A stretch of DNA of 64,000 nt from Takifugu bimaculatus. Lineage: Eukaryota; Chordata; Actinopteri; Tetraodontiformes; Tetraodontidae. The stretch covers positions 13,301,212 to 13,365,211 of the forward strand of contig CP034983.1 in assembly GCA_004026145.2 (NCBI GenBank), in the 5' to 3' direction. Made by a program: the position numbers and the translations under genes. The first letter of the stretch is position 1. Each line of letters starts with the position of its first letter. The notes under the pieces are model-generated. The model saw only the letters and a program-made list of their open reading frames with translations, ran no database searches and had not been told where the DNA came from. Of the stretch, positions 23,434 to 37,231 are shown in pieces.

Positions 23434-26400
23434 CTCTCCCCGTCACACGGGAAACAGACGGGAGGCCAATGGAAATATTTGGCTTCTTTGAGAGCCGTTG
23501 TGCTAATGGCGAGGCGTTAATTAACTGAGGCATTTGCGTGAGACGGCGCGCTAACCTTAACTGGGGAAAATAACAAACCAGGAACGTGCTGAGTGATGGG
23601 GCCTGCTCGTTTCTCCATACTTCCAGATGAATTTGCTTGACATTTAGCTCGTCGGTGCCGAGATAATCAGCTGAGAGGTTGATTGAGAGGAATCCAAACT
23701 CTCGCTTTGTTTCCTGGCTCCTGCTTTAAAAAATCAATTACAAATTCAGCCGTTGTCCCTTGAGGGTGAGCGCCCCCTGTAGGCCGAGGGGACGGAGGCG
23801 TCACCGTCAATGAAGCCCATATGTAACCAGCTGGTATCAACGGCAGGGTCCATGTGGATCCTTCAGGGCTGAAGCTCGGCTTTATTTTCCCGACGGCGTT
23901 CCAGGGTCGCGGCGACACGTGCTGACCGGCGGCATCCTCATCTGGTTAATGACCACGCATCGTTAGCCGCAGAGGCATTTCTTTAGATCCTGACGGTTCG
24001 GCATGTGGGAGGAATCTGAGCCTTAATTATTTCATGAAAATGTGATCAGCAAGCATCTCGGCGCCTGTAAATCCTTCACAACATCTTAGCTCCCTGAGCT
24101 GTTTATCGAAGGAATGCAGCGCCTTTTGGCTCGTCGGGAGCGGGGCCGTATTTTTTGGTGGAAGTTTTGGGGTGTTGGGGGGGATGGGAGTAAGCTCCAT
24201 CTGGTCTTGGCACCAGTGCACGTCGCCCCTGCCCAGCAGTTTCACATCCCAGCTATGTGTTGGCAATTAGCAGAAATGCTGGCGCGGCGTCAGGCCACCG
24301 TGTGACATATTTGCCATTTTCTGGCGCTTTAGCGGGTCGCCTGCAGGTGTGGTGTGTTTGAAGATCTGACCTTGATGACCTCTGGTGTTTCCAGGCTTGA
24401 CCTGGCAGGATGACGTCACTCAGCAGGCCATCTCCAGAGAGCTCGCCAAACTGAGAAACACCCCTCTCCACCGGCAGGCGGTGCCTCCGGGCCCTCGTGC
24501 TGCCTTTGGCAGCTCCACAGACAGGAAGCTGAGGCCCAGCCAAGCGGAGCTCCACGGAAACCTCCAGCAGTACCTGAACAGCCTGGGACTCTTCTCGCAT
24601 CCTGATGTGGGGGGACAATCGGGGGTCCAACGGCAGGAGGCCAGCGTCCAGGTAAACAGCTTCTACGTTAGCATCTACTAGGGTTAGCTTACCTCAGGTT
24701 GTTGCTTCATTGCTCCTCTGTCTCCGCCCCTCCCCCGCCGAGGGAGGGCCGATCTGAGTGATGTTCTGTCAACTCTTTGCATCGTCCCCACCTCGCATCC
24801 ATAACACCGAGTTGAAGAGTTCAGGACCGCCTTTATGCAAGACATCAGCTCCCTGTCCCGTGCAGCATGATGGAGAGCAGTGAGGCTAGCAGCGTCCCGC
24901 CGCGCTAATGCCGTTACGACCTCTTGGAAAGAGTGACATTTCCTCTCTATATTTGAATGACAGAAAATGGCAGCCAGGGTGATTGACAGTGACGTGGGTA
25001 ATAATGTGGTGTGGATCCAGCGTACGAGCTGAAGCGTGGGCACTTATTATTCAGGTGAAAGAGAACGGCACAAAATCACACCTTCGGTTGCCAATTTTAT
25101 TCCCTTTCATAACACCAAATGGCTCAGCGGCATCTAGACCTGTACCAGTGCGCCGTAATGCAAACATATAATTCACCAGTTGTCAGATATAAACTTGAAA
25201 CGTTATATTATTTTTCCGATAAGGATTTTTTCTTCCCCTAGACTTTATTTTGACTGAAGAGACACGTTTAAACTTGCACGAAATAACAGTCTGACTGACA
25301 CTATCACGTCTAAGATTTCCATAAAGTAATTTCCAAGACCGGTTCTCTGGGATCTGGGTTCCCTGTTCATATCCTGTCCCGTCCGGCCGAGTGACGGCTG
25401 TCACGGCTTTGCTGACCCGGTGTAACCCCCCCGCTGTTGTCACAGGGAGGAAGATAAAAGAAACGTCGAGGTCTGTGATGGAGATTAATAACGTCGACTA
25501 ACCGCAGTGGTAGCATGCTAACCTTTTCCCTGCGTGAACATATTTGTGTAAAACCTATTTATCTCTTTCAGTCATTCTGTAGCTCAAATCATTTATTACT
25601 CCGGATAGTTATGAAAAATGTGCGTTTTCATCGGCAGCTGCGTTTTGTTTCTGAAACCACGTCAGCAAACGTGGCTACAACAAATGTCACTTCTGTGTCA
25701 CAGAATGACGATTTCAAGTCCGATCCTCCGTTTGAGTCTGGCTGGTCCAAACCAAAGCCAGGCTGGAAGGAGACCACCCTCTACAGCCTTCACAGAGGCG
25801 ACGGAAACCCTCCGCTCACCAAAGTCATCACCAAGACTGGCGAAGGCAGACACCCTTTGCTCAGCAGTAAGGACCCGGGAAGGAACGAGCTGCCATCCAA
25901 ACAGCTGGAGCGGCTTCTGGCGCCGGGTGCTAAGGAGGCGTGGCCTACAGGGAAGCTCCGTTACCTCAACTACATCCACCCTGTTGGCCACTCAGCGTCT
26001 CAGCTGGATTTCGGATCCAGCCCCCAAAGGCCAAATCCAGATAAAGTTCTCTTTCAGACCAGTCCAAATCGACACGCTTCCAAAGAGCCTCTCGGCATCA
26101 GCGATGGTAAAATCCTCCTCGCTGTCCATGTTTCACAGACCCGGTCGTTGCTTTGATGTGACGTGAACTCCTCCTCTTTCCCTGAGCAGATCGCTTCATC
26201 CAGAATGTGGTGAACCAGTTGGGACCTCACAGCATCCACATGGACTCCTTGATGGGAAACAACCTTGAACAGCTGGCGAAGGTCATCGCCGAGGTGATGC
26301 AAGAGGAGCAGCCCAACGTCGAAACACAGCCCGCTCCCGCCGTCCCCGCGAGGGGCAAGGAGGGCGGCGGGAACCAAGACCAGGACCTGAAATCAAACAG

Positions 26401-29400
26401 AGTGCAGGATCTGATCCAGGAAGACTCTGAGAGGATGAAACAGAAAGGTCAGCGAGTGAATTGAGCTTTGTTGGTTATAAAAGACACGTTTATCTTTACA
26501 AAAGACACTTTTATGTTTACAAAAGACACGTTTATGTTTACAAAAGACATGTTTATCTTTACAAAAGACACGTTTATGTTTACAAAAGACATGTTTATCT
26601 TTACAAAAGACACTTTTATCTTTACAAAAGACAAGTTTATGTTTACAAAAGACAAGTTTATGTTTACAAAAGACATGTTTATCTTTACAAAAGACACGTT
26701 TATCTTTACAAAAGACAAGTTTATCTTTATAAAAGACATGTTTATCTTTACAAAAGACAAGTTTATCTTTACAAAAGACAAGTTTATCTTTATAAAAGAC
26801 AAGTTTATGTTAACAAAAGACAAGTTTATGTTTACGCCTCTTTCGCTCACTTCCATTGGTTTTATTTGATGTTCCAGGCCAACAAACAGACAGCGTAGAC
26901 AAAGATCCTGTTGACAAGGTGAATTTAAAATGACACATCTTTGGTTTCAAATTGGTGAGAAGAAGTTTAATGAGAAAATCTTTGGCTCCAAACAGCACAA
27001 GATCTTTTTCTCCAAACTCCTGGACTACCTCAACATGGAGCCCTTTGACAATCCTCCAAAGGCCCAGAAGATGGTTGGGATGGAGAACGTCCACAGCCAG
27101 ACGAAGCAGGGCCAGGTCCCCATCCTGCAAGAGAAGGTGGATGCCCCTCAGACTGGGGGGCCCGACGGCCAGATAGACTCGGAGATCCAGAGGTGGATGC
27201 AGGGAAAGCCGGAGGAGCCGAAGAAGTCGGACTTGAAGGTGAAAACCCAGCTGGTCCACATCGGGGTCAAGGAGTTCTCCAGCAGAGGGAAGGGCCGGCA
27301 CTTCGGCTACATCATCACCGGCTCAGAGTGAGTTTGATCCAAATGTACCAACCAGTCCACCAGGCACACGTCCCCCTATAAGAGCCGCTCTCCGGCGGTT
27401 ACCATAAACCCACTCCTCGCTTCTCTATATTACACTTTATGGCTCCATTCACCAGTTGTTAGCGGCCCCGTTGGAGCCTTTTCAACTCATTTCACGCACC
27501 TCAACGTGGAGCACATGTTCCGTTTTGTTCCGTGACATAAATGCGCCTTTTAGAGACGTGTTTCCCGCCCACATATTCCTGCCTTCATGGAAGGATGTAG
27601 TTTGAAATCCCTCTGTGTGTGCAGCACCTGATTACAATGGCGGCGATGATAAATCCCTGCGTGTGTGGGTATTACCGCCCCGTGTCACAGCGTTAATAGT
27701 GATACTTTGTCAGGAAAGGTAGCCAAGTTCCGTCTCACTCTCTCGCCTCTCTGTCCGCTCAAGCTCAGCAAAGATAAGTTTCTATCCGCTGCACCCGTGG
27801 CCCTCTCTTAAATCCCTTTATGGCGTTATCTCTTCTGGTGTCAGCGGGGCGTCCTTCACCTGTTCAACAGTGGTGGGCTCATAAAGGTCCGATGGGGACG
27901 ATCTTTATTGTCACACATATACAAACACAGATTAAAAGAGAATACAGTGCGACGCGTGGGCACGGGGGATGGAAGCAGGTCACCTTCGGAGTGAAATATC
28001 TTCACCTCCTCCTCCTCCTCCTCAGACACCTATATGCTGCCCGTGAAGGTGTCCGCATTTGCCGCAGATCTCACAGTTGTCGTCCCCCAGCTCCTTCACA
28101 TCCTGCAGCGAGGCTACGCTAACCTGCTTATCAGACAGCTCCTGACATTGAGGAGGGGGGAGGGGGCAGAGGAGGGGGGGGGGCAGCTTGGGGAATTGGG
28201 GAGAATACAAGAGAAAGAGACGGAGAGAGCGACCCAAGGGGAAAGTGCTAACATCAACAACCAAGTCACTCCTAGAGCTTTCCACTGGCTGGAATTACCG
28301 CAGAGGGGTGCAATCGTGTCTGGAATTGCTTCGGCGAATCTTTAACTTTCAAAAAACCCCTTAAAAAGTGGACGGAGAAGAAGCGCCCGCACTCTCAAGG
28401 GTGAAGAGCGCTTCTGCGGAAAGCATAGAAATGATAAAACACGCAGTATCCAGGGCTGCATGGGATTGGCTCCCAGTTTATTTGCCATTTATGTGCCATG
28501 GAGAGGCAGCAGAATCGCAACAATGTTGCATTATGGGCCGTGACTTTTCACCGCGTGTCACCTTGCCGCCACTCGGCGGTCCCGGTAATTCCAGGTTAAG
28601 CTGTCAGCAATAAAGATGCTCCGTGCATGTGTGTGCGCGCGCGTGCGGCTCTCTCATTTCCTCCTTGGCCTGCAGATTGCCTTTGTTTGGTCTATTTCCT
28701 CGGCGATTTGCTCTCCGAGCGGGAATGCAGCCGCGGACTGAGCTGAGATGAGGCATGGCTTTATCAGACCACCATTACACTTCACCCCCCATTCCATTTG
28801 CACGTTATTATTCTCATCTCACCGTGAGGGAGCGTGCACGCGGCGCCCTGTTTGTGTACTCTGCGTTATCGTGTTTTGCTGTGCAGCCGGCGAGCGTGTG
28901 CACGGAGTGGGGACGTGCGTGAGGAAGAAAAGATGAGGGAGGGAATGGAGCGTCCATATGATGCAGCCATTACACCTCATGCAGGTTCCATTTGCACCTT
29001 ATTGTTTGTCTCACGGTTTGAAAAAACGCAGGTGATTTAGCAAGCCCGAAGAGGCAGCTGATCCCGTCTCCCTTGGCACGGCTCCGTGCGCGTTGGTTTG
29101 TGTTTGCGTGCGTCGCTTCCGCCCGGCACGCGTGTTTGTGTGTACATGTGTGCAGGACAAACACAGCCTGGGCCTGAGCGCAATGACCCATTTGTGGGTT
29201 TCGAACTGTGCCAGCATCTTCCTGAAAAACAGGGTTTTAATGGGTGAATGGCGGCGCCGTTCTCATTTGGATCAGTGACCCCCGCCTGTTTCTCTCCCCC
29301 AGGTCCCTCACCGCCGCCCAGGCCTCCGAGCTGATGGAGCGGCTGACGCAGCGGCTGAACCTCCACGCCGCTGACCTCACGCAGCTCTCGTACGTACAGT

Positions 29401-31322
29401 CGAATCCTGCAACATGTAGACTACATGTGATGGGAGATGGGGAGGGGCTGTAAAGGAATCAGCCAATTTAAGCACATTGACTAAATCTTAGTTTAGCTGG
29501 ACCTGTTTGAGCTCTGATCTGTCTGTGATTGGTCACATGATGCGGGTGGTGAAATATTTAGCCAGCCACTTCCAGAGCCCCAAGAGGTATTAATGGGCTT
29601 ACTGGCCAGTGAGTTTTAGTAAAACTACTAGTTTTGCTCTCCAGAATGTGGTTAGTTGGGTCATAAATTAGAATTAAAACACACGAAAATGTCAGATTTG
29701 TACACTAGCAGCATCCTGATTAAACCTGTCAGTGCTGCTCATCCACGCAGCCCTCATTAGCATAAGTCATACAAACCGGGCCCCTTGACACCATTACTAA
29801 ATGTTCTGTTTTGTGTCTGTGAGTTTGGAATAAAAAGTTAGCGAAGGTTGCCCAGATGCTGCACAGACTGGAAATGCTGCTCCGCTCTGCTTGAGACTGT
29901 AGGCGTTTGTTGTCTCTCTGACCTTTTGTAGTGTTTGGCTTTTGGCGGGGAGCAAAATCAGACCTAATTACCTCCAGACTCACACCGATGCCTCACGTAT
30001 TCAAAACACTGCCTTGCCACTGTTGTCACAGTACGCCGTGTCAAAGAGAGTGCCGCGCCGCCGTCAAGCGACTCCGGGTTGGAGGCGGGAAGAGAGCGAA
30101 TCAACAGCCAGAGATAGAGGAAGTTGTCAGCAGGAGCTGCTGGTTAATGTATTAATGAGCAGGTGAACCGTCCTTGAACCCGGGCAGCTTGGTGCTCATG
30201 TCATGGCCACGCTGTACGTTTGGTGTCAGTCCTGGTAGCCGGCAGAGGAGGTGCGCTCACCTAAGATCTGACAAGACTTTCAAGGCACCGCGGCAGGAGA
30301 AGTGAAGTCGGTGCGTGGACACACCTGCGGCATACCAACACCCGGCTGCAGATCCAGGCTCTCCAGGCACGGATGACAGAGGGATAGCTGCCTACGGTGA
30401 CCTTCGGATAGATGTTGAACCTCGAGTGCTGGATTTGCAGGAACAGAAGTCATTGATTGAGTTAATCCTGTTATTACACTGGTTTTCACGTAAAGTGACT
30501 CCACCGTCCAGAGACACAGATGTCCAGCGTTGACCTGTCCTCAATCTGTGCAGGAGGGAACCTCCACTTGTTAGCATGAAATGGGTCTTAATCAAACCAG
30601 CAGGATATGTGCTATTTCTACCACAAGAGATGCCGATGAGACATCCCATAGCTGCGCATCTATCTGTCCATTACAACTGGATAGTGGACATCGTGAAGGG
30701 TCCATCTATGACACTGTCCTCCTCGACCCCAGTCAAAGGTCCCATGTGTTGCTTATGTGCACAGGAAGTGACCTCAGCTCTCATAACTCAACTAATATCT
30801 TCTTGCGTCAAAGGCGTGATCTCTGATTAAATGTAGACGAGCCCCGAGAGAAAGAACCGGAGAAGAGACCCTCAAAAAATCAGCCGAGGCTGAGAGGAAC
30901 GTCGCGGAGCACGAGGAGGGGACGCTTAGGTGCCGGCGCAGTTGAGACTCGTGCGCTGTCTGTGCAATCATGTGGCAATAATCAGCAGTATATTGGCTTC
31001 TCAGCGAAAGCCTTGACAGGTTCCTCCACGGATGACGTAAGTGTTTTGCCCGTCAGGAACACTAGGGGGAGTGGGACGCACGCTCACAAGTACATTCTCA
31101 CACGCGTTCTGTCGCAGGCGCTCATGCACACCCCTGCTGACACACACTCGTCATGTCCCAGCAGCACAGCTAATATGGAGTCCAAGGCTTACACATCCGA
31201 TAACACCAGAAACAGCGTGAAGTCCTCTAGATAGCTAATCAAGGGGAAAAGAACACCGCGGCGGCAGCAGTGTCCTTTTCCTCTCCTGTAAGTAAATCAG
31301 GCAGCTTGGAAGAAAAAAAAGC

Positions 31323-31366
<44 letters not shown>

Positions 31367-34300
31367 ATATACACACATTCATACGTATCACGTCCGTTCA
31401 GATGGAGATGCGTGAAGATCTCTGGCAGAACACCTTGAGCCAGGCGGGAGACGAGATTGTGGAAATATTGACATTTACAAGAGCAAACAGAGCCCAGGTG
31501 AAGGCATTAGAGGAGGACATTTCCCTCATAGCCGCGCGCGTGTGCGTGCAGCCGTGTTCACAACCGCACGTGTGCGAGCCGGGCTCCGTCTGACGGACAG
31601 CCTCGGCTCGACGTCGCCTCTGGCTGCCTGAGTGTGTGTGCAGAGAGCTGACTGATGGTAAGAGGGGGGGTCTGGGTCACGGCGTCTGGCAGCCCAATCC
31701 ATCTCCCTTCTTGTCGTGCACTATGCAGAAGTACATTATAAAGGTATGTACTCTCGCCAAGGCCGGACTGTAACGACTTAATGGGGCCCTGTAACAGCTG
31801 AGTGATTTAGGACGTCTCAGGTGTGTTCCTGTTCGCTCAGTATTACAGAAACCATCCGTCCGTGCACGCGACGTCCTCCGAAACACACACACTCACTCCT
31901 GACATCGTTCATATTAACAGCACGCAGACCCGGTTAGCGCCTGCCTGGTAAACATAGCGTTTAACAGAGAAAACGCCAAATATTTCCCCCAGGAGCAGCC
32001 GGAGAACAAAAGTGGAGATAAAAGGGAGTGAAAATTGGACTTGTTTAGCCCAGCAGATAAAAGCCCGACTATAAATGAATTGTGATATTACTCTAACTAC
32101 CGACTGTGCAACGAAGAATAATTATTCTTGCTGTTAAGAGCCTCCTCCACAAGCCTTAATGGACATTTGTGCCAGAAGTTTAGGAGAATGAGGAGGTGTC
32201 GCTCTCACAAGAGAGAGAACACAAATTAAAAGCCTGAAAATGCAAATTGCCACATTAAATGTGGATCTATATGAAGGAAAGTTCAACTCAATCTTGAGTT
32301 TGAGTGGCCAGTTAAAGTCAGGCTCTCGGAATATTCTGGGCAGTAATAGATAAAAGTAATTAAAATGCAGATTACGGTCTTTAATCCTGACATTAAACTG
32401 TCAGAAGTGACCCGTGTGGGTTCTCTCGCACCTGACGGGAGTCGTCCTCCCGACTCAGGGATTCATTATGCCGCCCCGGTTCGCCGTCACTTCCTCGAAC
32501 GTCCCTGATTTAATTTTGAACTTTGATGAGAACTTGAGGAAAATGATCCGACTGCTGCATTCCAGCATTCTGAGCGCGTCGGCCTGATTGGCCCATTGGG
32601 GGAACCACAATTACAGCTGAAAACCAGCTGCCATCTTTGTTTCTGATTGGCCCCGACAGGGTTTTTATCATTCACGGGGATGATGCGTTTGATATTGTGA
32701 TTTCTTTTATGTTGTAGGAGATTCTTCTGTTGTTGTTATTTCAGCTTTTTGTCACATGAAATTCTTTTTTTCACTTTTTCTAAAAGAATATTTAAGCACA
32801 GTTTTTAGAATATTGTAGAAGACCAGAGAAATCCCTCTTTTATATGAAAATTAGCATTTTTTTCCCCTCCCTACTGCTGGGAGCTGTTGCAGGCTCTGGT
32901 GGGATTGTTAGATTCTATTTCAGTGCCAGGGACCGCAGGTATTTTTTCCGCTCAGGGGAAAGAAGTTTGTCTCTTACTTCAAGAACAGGAATTTTGGGTG
33001 ATATTTAGCCCTCCGGCATCACGTTTCAAATATCAATCCCAATAGTTGATGCAGGCGTGCTGACATAGTTAGCATGTAACATATTGGGAAAACCAGCCAG
33101 GATTCTCTAACGCTCTTTTATTTATTTTTTTAAATTTTTTTACAGTGTCTTGGGACCAGCGTTGACTTTCCGGCTCGGCCCCAACCCCAAGAATCTGACC
33201 ACTGCAGACCTGGTACAGGTTGCAGGTAAGATCCTCACACGCACCGGTCCTGAGCCCGGGGCTCAGTTACTGCCCACCAGGCCGCTCTGTCAACGCCTCT
33301 GCGCGCTGTCACTCTTGAAAGGCTGGAGTTCATCATGTCCAGACAAACCGCTTCCTCAAAAGAGGACTATCAAAAGGTTGCAGTGACAGATGACCATCAA
33401 TTACCGAGGCGCCGAATCTCTGGATGGTTTCTCCAGCGGTGCGAGTGGTGGAAACGGGTTCACTAGCCAATCATTTCCACCATTTGTGTGTTTGAGTGTG
33501 TGTGTGTGTGTGTTACTGATAGATGGCCATCACCTACAAAACTCCAGGATATCCTCTATATGTGTGGAAATGACCGAGTAATGTTCCCAACAGCCGGTGT
33601 CGTCCAAATTCGTTCGCATAGGTGTCACGGATCAAAGCAAACCCACGCTTTGATGCCTTGGTCTCTGAGCGGGAGCTTGACCTAGAGTTTGGAACATTTA
33701 TCGGGGATTATCATGGCGTTTATTTCATACTCTCCCCGCCTCCCCGTGTTGACGTGGGCGAGAGCTAATGATGGGTGTTCGCGTGGCTGAAATGTCAGAT
33801 TAAACGTGAAGTCAAGCCGATCGTCAGTCCGACCCGTGCTGATGAATTATGAGGAGGCCCAGCCGGGGAAGCGGTTCGTGAGCCGGACCGCTGGAAATGT
33901 ACCCGAAATGATGGAAGTTAGTTAAATTCTTCCGCTGCTTCTTTCCAGCTGCTAACACACGCCTGACAGTGACTTTAATGCAATATGGCCTCCGTGCTGT
34001 GATTTCAAAGCGGACACCAGGCGGCACGGCAACAGCATGGGTTTTCAAGGTCTGGAAATCCAACTGACACCCACATGCAGCGGCCACCTGGGTAATCCTG
34101 GCTGACCATTGCCGTATGTGTGACTGCGCATAAATGACACGGCCCCGTAATGAACTCATCAAAACCCCCGCTGTATTCAGCTCAGCCCGCTGTCGAGAGC
34201 CTGCACGGCGGGTTCATCGCAGCCATTAAACTGGGAAGGCAAGTCGTCCGAAGGCATGTGAGATACTGCTAATAAAGTCTTCTTAAGCTGTTTATGTGGA

Positions 34301-36455
34301 CCAGAATGAATGAAGGCATTTGGTCTGCATATTTTAAGGGGAAGTAGTTCATTTGCAATTATATTTAGGCTATAAAGATGCTAGTTCGGAACACTGCCTA
34401 CTCCAGATTCACCACTATCTTGAATGGATTGTAAGCGTGACTAGAGGGAAATCAAAGAGATTGTCTTTAAAATCAAAGGACTTTTCTGTCAAATCAGAGA
34501 AACTTTCTTTAAAATAAAATCCGTTTTCTTAGCAGTCATCATTTGATCATCAATGATGATCATCATCATTTTCGGTGTGTTAATGGAAACTTGGGAGGAT
34601 GCAAATGTTTTTAATTTTTCTTACATTTTGATCATAACATTAGTTGCCAGACAGACATGAAGCTTTTAAGGAATTATTTTTGGGAAAAAAGGAAATGGAA
34701 CCGATCCACAACCCTGTGGAACACCCCAAACAACTTCAACATAGGTTTCACAAGATAGAAAACTTTATAAGAGCTGTTCTTAAAACCAAACAAATCTTAT
34801 AAATTGTATCTGTTTGGTTTTTTTTTCTTCTACATGCCAACACACAATAATGTGCCATCTTTAATAAGGCTAATAAAATGGTTTTAAAGCAGCGGGTTCA
34901 GGCGTACTTTACTGTAGTCTAGGGGCCACATACAGTACAGTTTACTCTTAAGTGGGCCGGCCCGAAGCTAACACAGCCCCGCTAAGTTCTCCTGTCCGTC
35001 TCTCTGTCCATCCCCTCCGTTTGATGAATAGACAAAGGGCCTCGGTTGAAAGGCACGGACAGTATAGAGGAGATTTGATAACTCATTGAAAAGCATCTTT
35101 TGCAGCAGGTTCTTAGCGGCTGTGTGGTGAAAGGCCTGCTGGGAGGTCTGACTGTATTAGCGGAGGTAGAGGCTCTTGTGTTCTGCTCAACTGGAAAACC
35201 GCAGGACAAAGACCCGCGCTGCCTAATCCCTGCTCGGCTCCAAAACAAAAGGGAAAGCTGCTGCTTTATCAAAACTACAAGGCATTCTGTGTGTTCGCAT
35301 CCGTGCGTGTGTGTTTTCTTCTTCGATCCCCCCCCCCACCCACCACCACCACCTTTAATGCAGCTGTGCTCGTGCTGGGCCAGGAAAATGATTTGTGTGC
35401 TATTTGATGAAGTGGCAGCCGAGCTTGTTAAAACCAGTGTCGAGGTGCGCTGTTTAAAACTACTTTGTTGTTTCATTTTAATCTGCCAGCGATTGCTAAA
35501 TGTAAATCAACCTCCGGCTCTGTCCGAGCTCTTCTCTTGCCACCACGCTGGTGGATTTGAGGCTCTCCTTGGAGGTTTTCGCTTTATTTTCTTGTAAGTT
35601 CCTGCTGCGTGTTTGTTTTTGAGCTGATTGCCCGGTTTTGTTGGGTTATTAAGCAATTTAATTGGTCGTCTTTCTCTGTGAGAGTAGGAAAAAAAAAAAA
35701 AAAAGGATCTTGTGGCCTCAGCCAATGGCGGGCAGGCCAAACGCCACGCTGAAAGAGGGTACGTGTGTGTTAAGGCAACTGGTAGGTGGTGGGTGGGAGC
35801 TGGGTGAGGGCACTTCTATTGTCATGGCTGTCACGGCTGGGCGACCCCAGGCCCCCAAAGAGGCCCCAAAGGCCCCAAAGGCCACGCTACAGCAATAAGT
35901 CCACGTTCCCCAGGCCGTGAGAACCCTGGCCCTGGTCAATGAGCGCTGGGAGCTTGGGGACCAGGGGAGCAACTGGCTGGGCCATCTGGACCAGAGAGCA
36001 GACACACCCTGACACACGGCTGTCACCCGGGGGTGACACGTAGAGACGTGGACCAAGTCCGTGTCGTCTTCCGTGTTCCAGCGCACACGCCCGTATGAGA
36101 AGGAGGGTGAGAAAATTCAGTTGGAGGGGGTCTACTGGTTCCAGCTCCTCTGTAAAAAAAAAAAAACCCAACAAAACCCCACAACCATCTTGTCTCACCG
36201 CGTGTTTAAGTGTTTTTGCACCAAAGCAGATGGTCGGAAATGCACTGAATGAGAAGTTTTCCTGAAAACCGAAAGGAGAGACTTTGTGGGCAGATGCGTA
36301 GCGTCCTCCACCCACGCCACCTCTATTGTTGTCTTTAAAAACCACGAGAGCCATCCTAAATATAACTGAAATTCTTCTCTTTCTCCCTTTGTCTCTGTTT
36401 GTGCTCTCTCTCTATTCCATCAGAGGACTTGCTCGTCTCTCTGATTCGCTCGCAG

Positions 36456-36512
<57 letters not shown>

Positions 36513-37177
36513 TGCATGCCACAACTCCGCTAACCCTCCGCCGCATAATGGTACTAGCTGCAATTTGAGTGGTAGTCTTTTCCAGCTGAGCAGATTAGCA
36601 TAGATCTCCCACGTGGACAGAGTTGACCTTCACTCTGGCAAACACTTGTCAAAATGCCAGCTATAATTACCTTTTCTCTTCGCAAACAGCACAATGGTTT
36701 ATCCACCTGCATCTCAGGTGCAGAGGACGCCGCCATCGCCGCTGTTTTCTGAACATGCATGTTTGTGGAGGCGATATTAAGCCGACTCTCTCGTGCCACA
36801 GGTGCGGCTGCGCGTTTTCTGTTTGATATTGTAATATCTGCTCGCCAATGTGCAGCCAGGGGCTAAAGAAATAAATGAAATTCGCCATTGACCATTTCCA
36901 GCCCGCTCGTGTCCGGCAAGCAGCATTCATTCTGCCCAAATAGAATGTGTTTAAAATGCACGCCTGACGGTCTTGGTGTTTTGTGTCTTAACATCTGTAT
37001 CAATGAGCATGGAGGTCAGAAAACAACCCGGGTCCCCCCCCCCCACCCCCCACCCCCCGACTCCTCATCGCTGACCGCCCTCTCTGGTTGAGTGCTCCAA
37101 TGCGCTCAGTTCGGTGATCAAAGTCTTCCTCGGTCTTCTCCTCCTCTGTCGCCCCTGGCTCTGTGCATGTGTCGTGT

Positions 37178-37231
<54 letters not shown>

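Larger units (their letters stand above)
20729..24394 (+). other. ptprn2: ptprn2 intron 3 (3.7 kb)
   Basis: This is unique sequence with a C-rich run near 22236, a CA microsatellite at 23372-23433 and two CTCF-like motifs in convergent orientation (21237 and 23769). No exon is evident. Confidence 0.75.

Noticed and set aside
26449..26898. ORFs of 133-145 residues on both strands with YKRHVYL- or FVKINMSF-type repeats
   Set aside because: They are translations of the 21-bp minisatellite, whose length is a multiple of three. They are not genes.
31677..31892. Various 60-120 residue ORFs across ptprn2 introns
   Set aside because: No domain, no codon signature, no matching splice phases, and they occur on both strands at the rate expected by chance in GC-balanced DNA.
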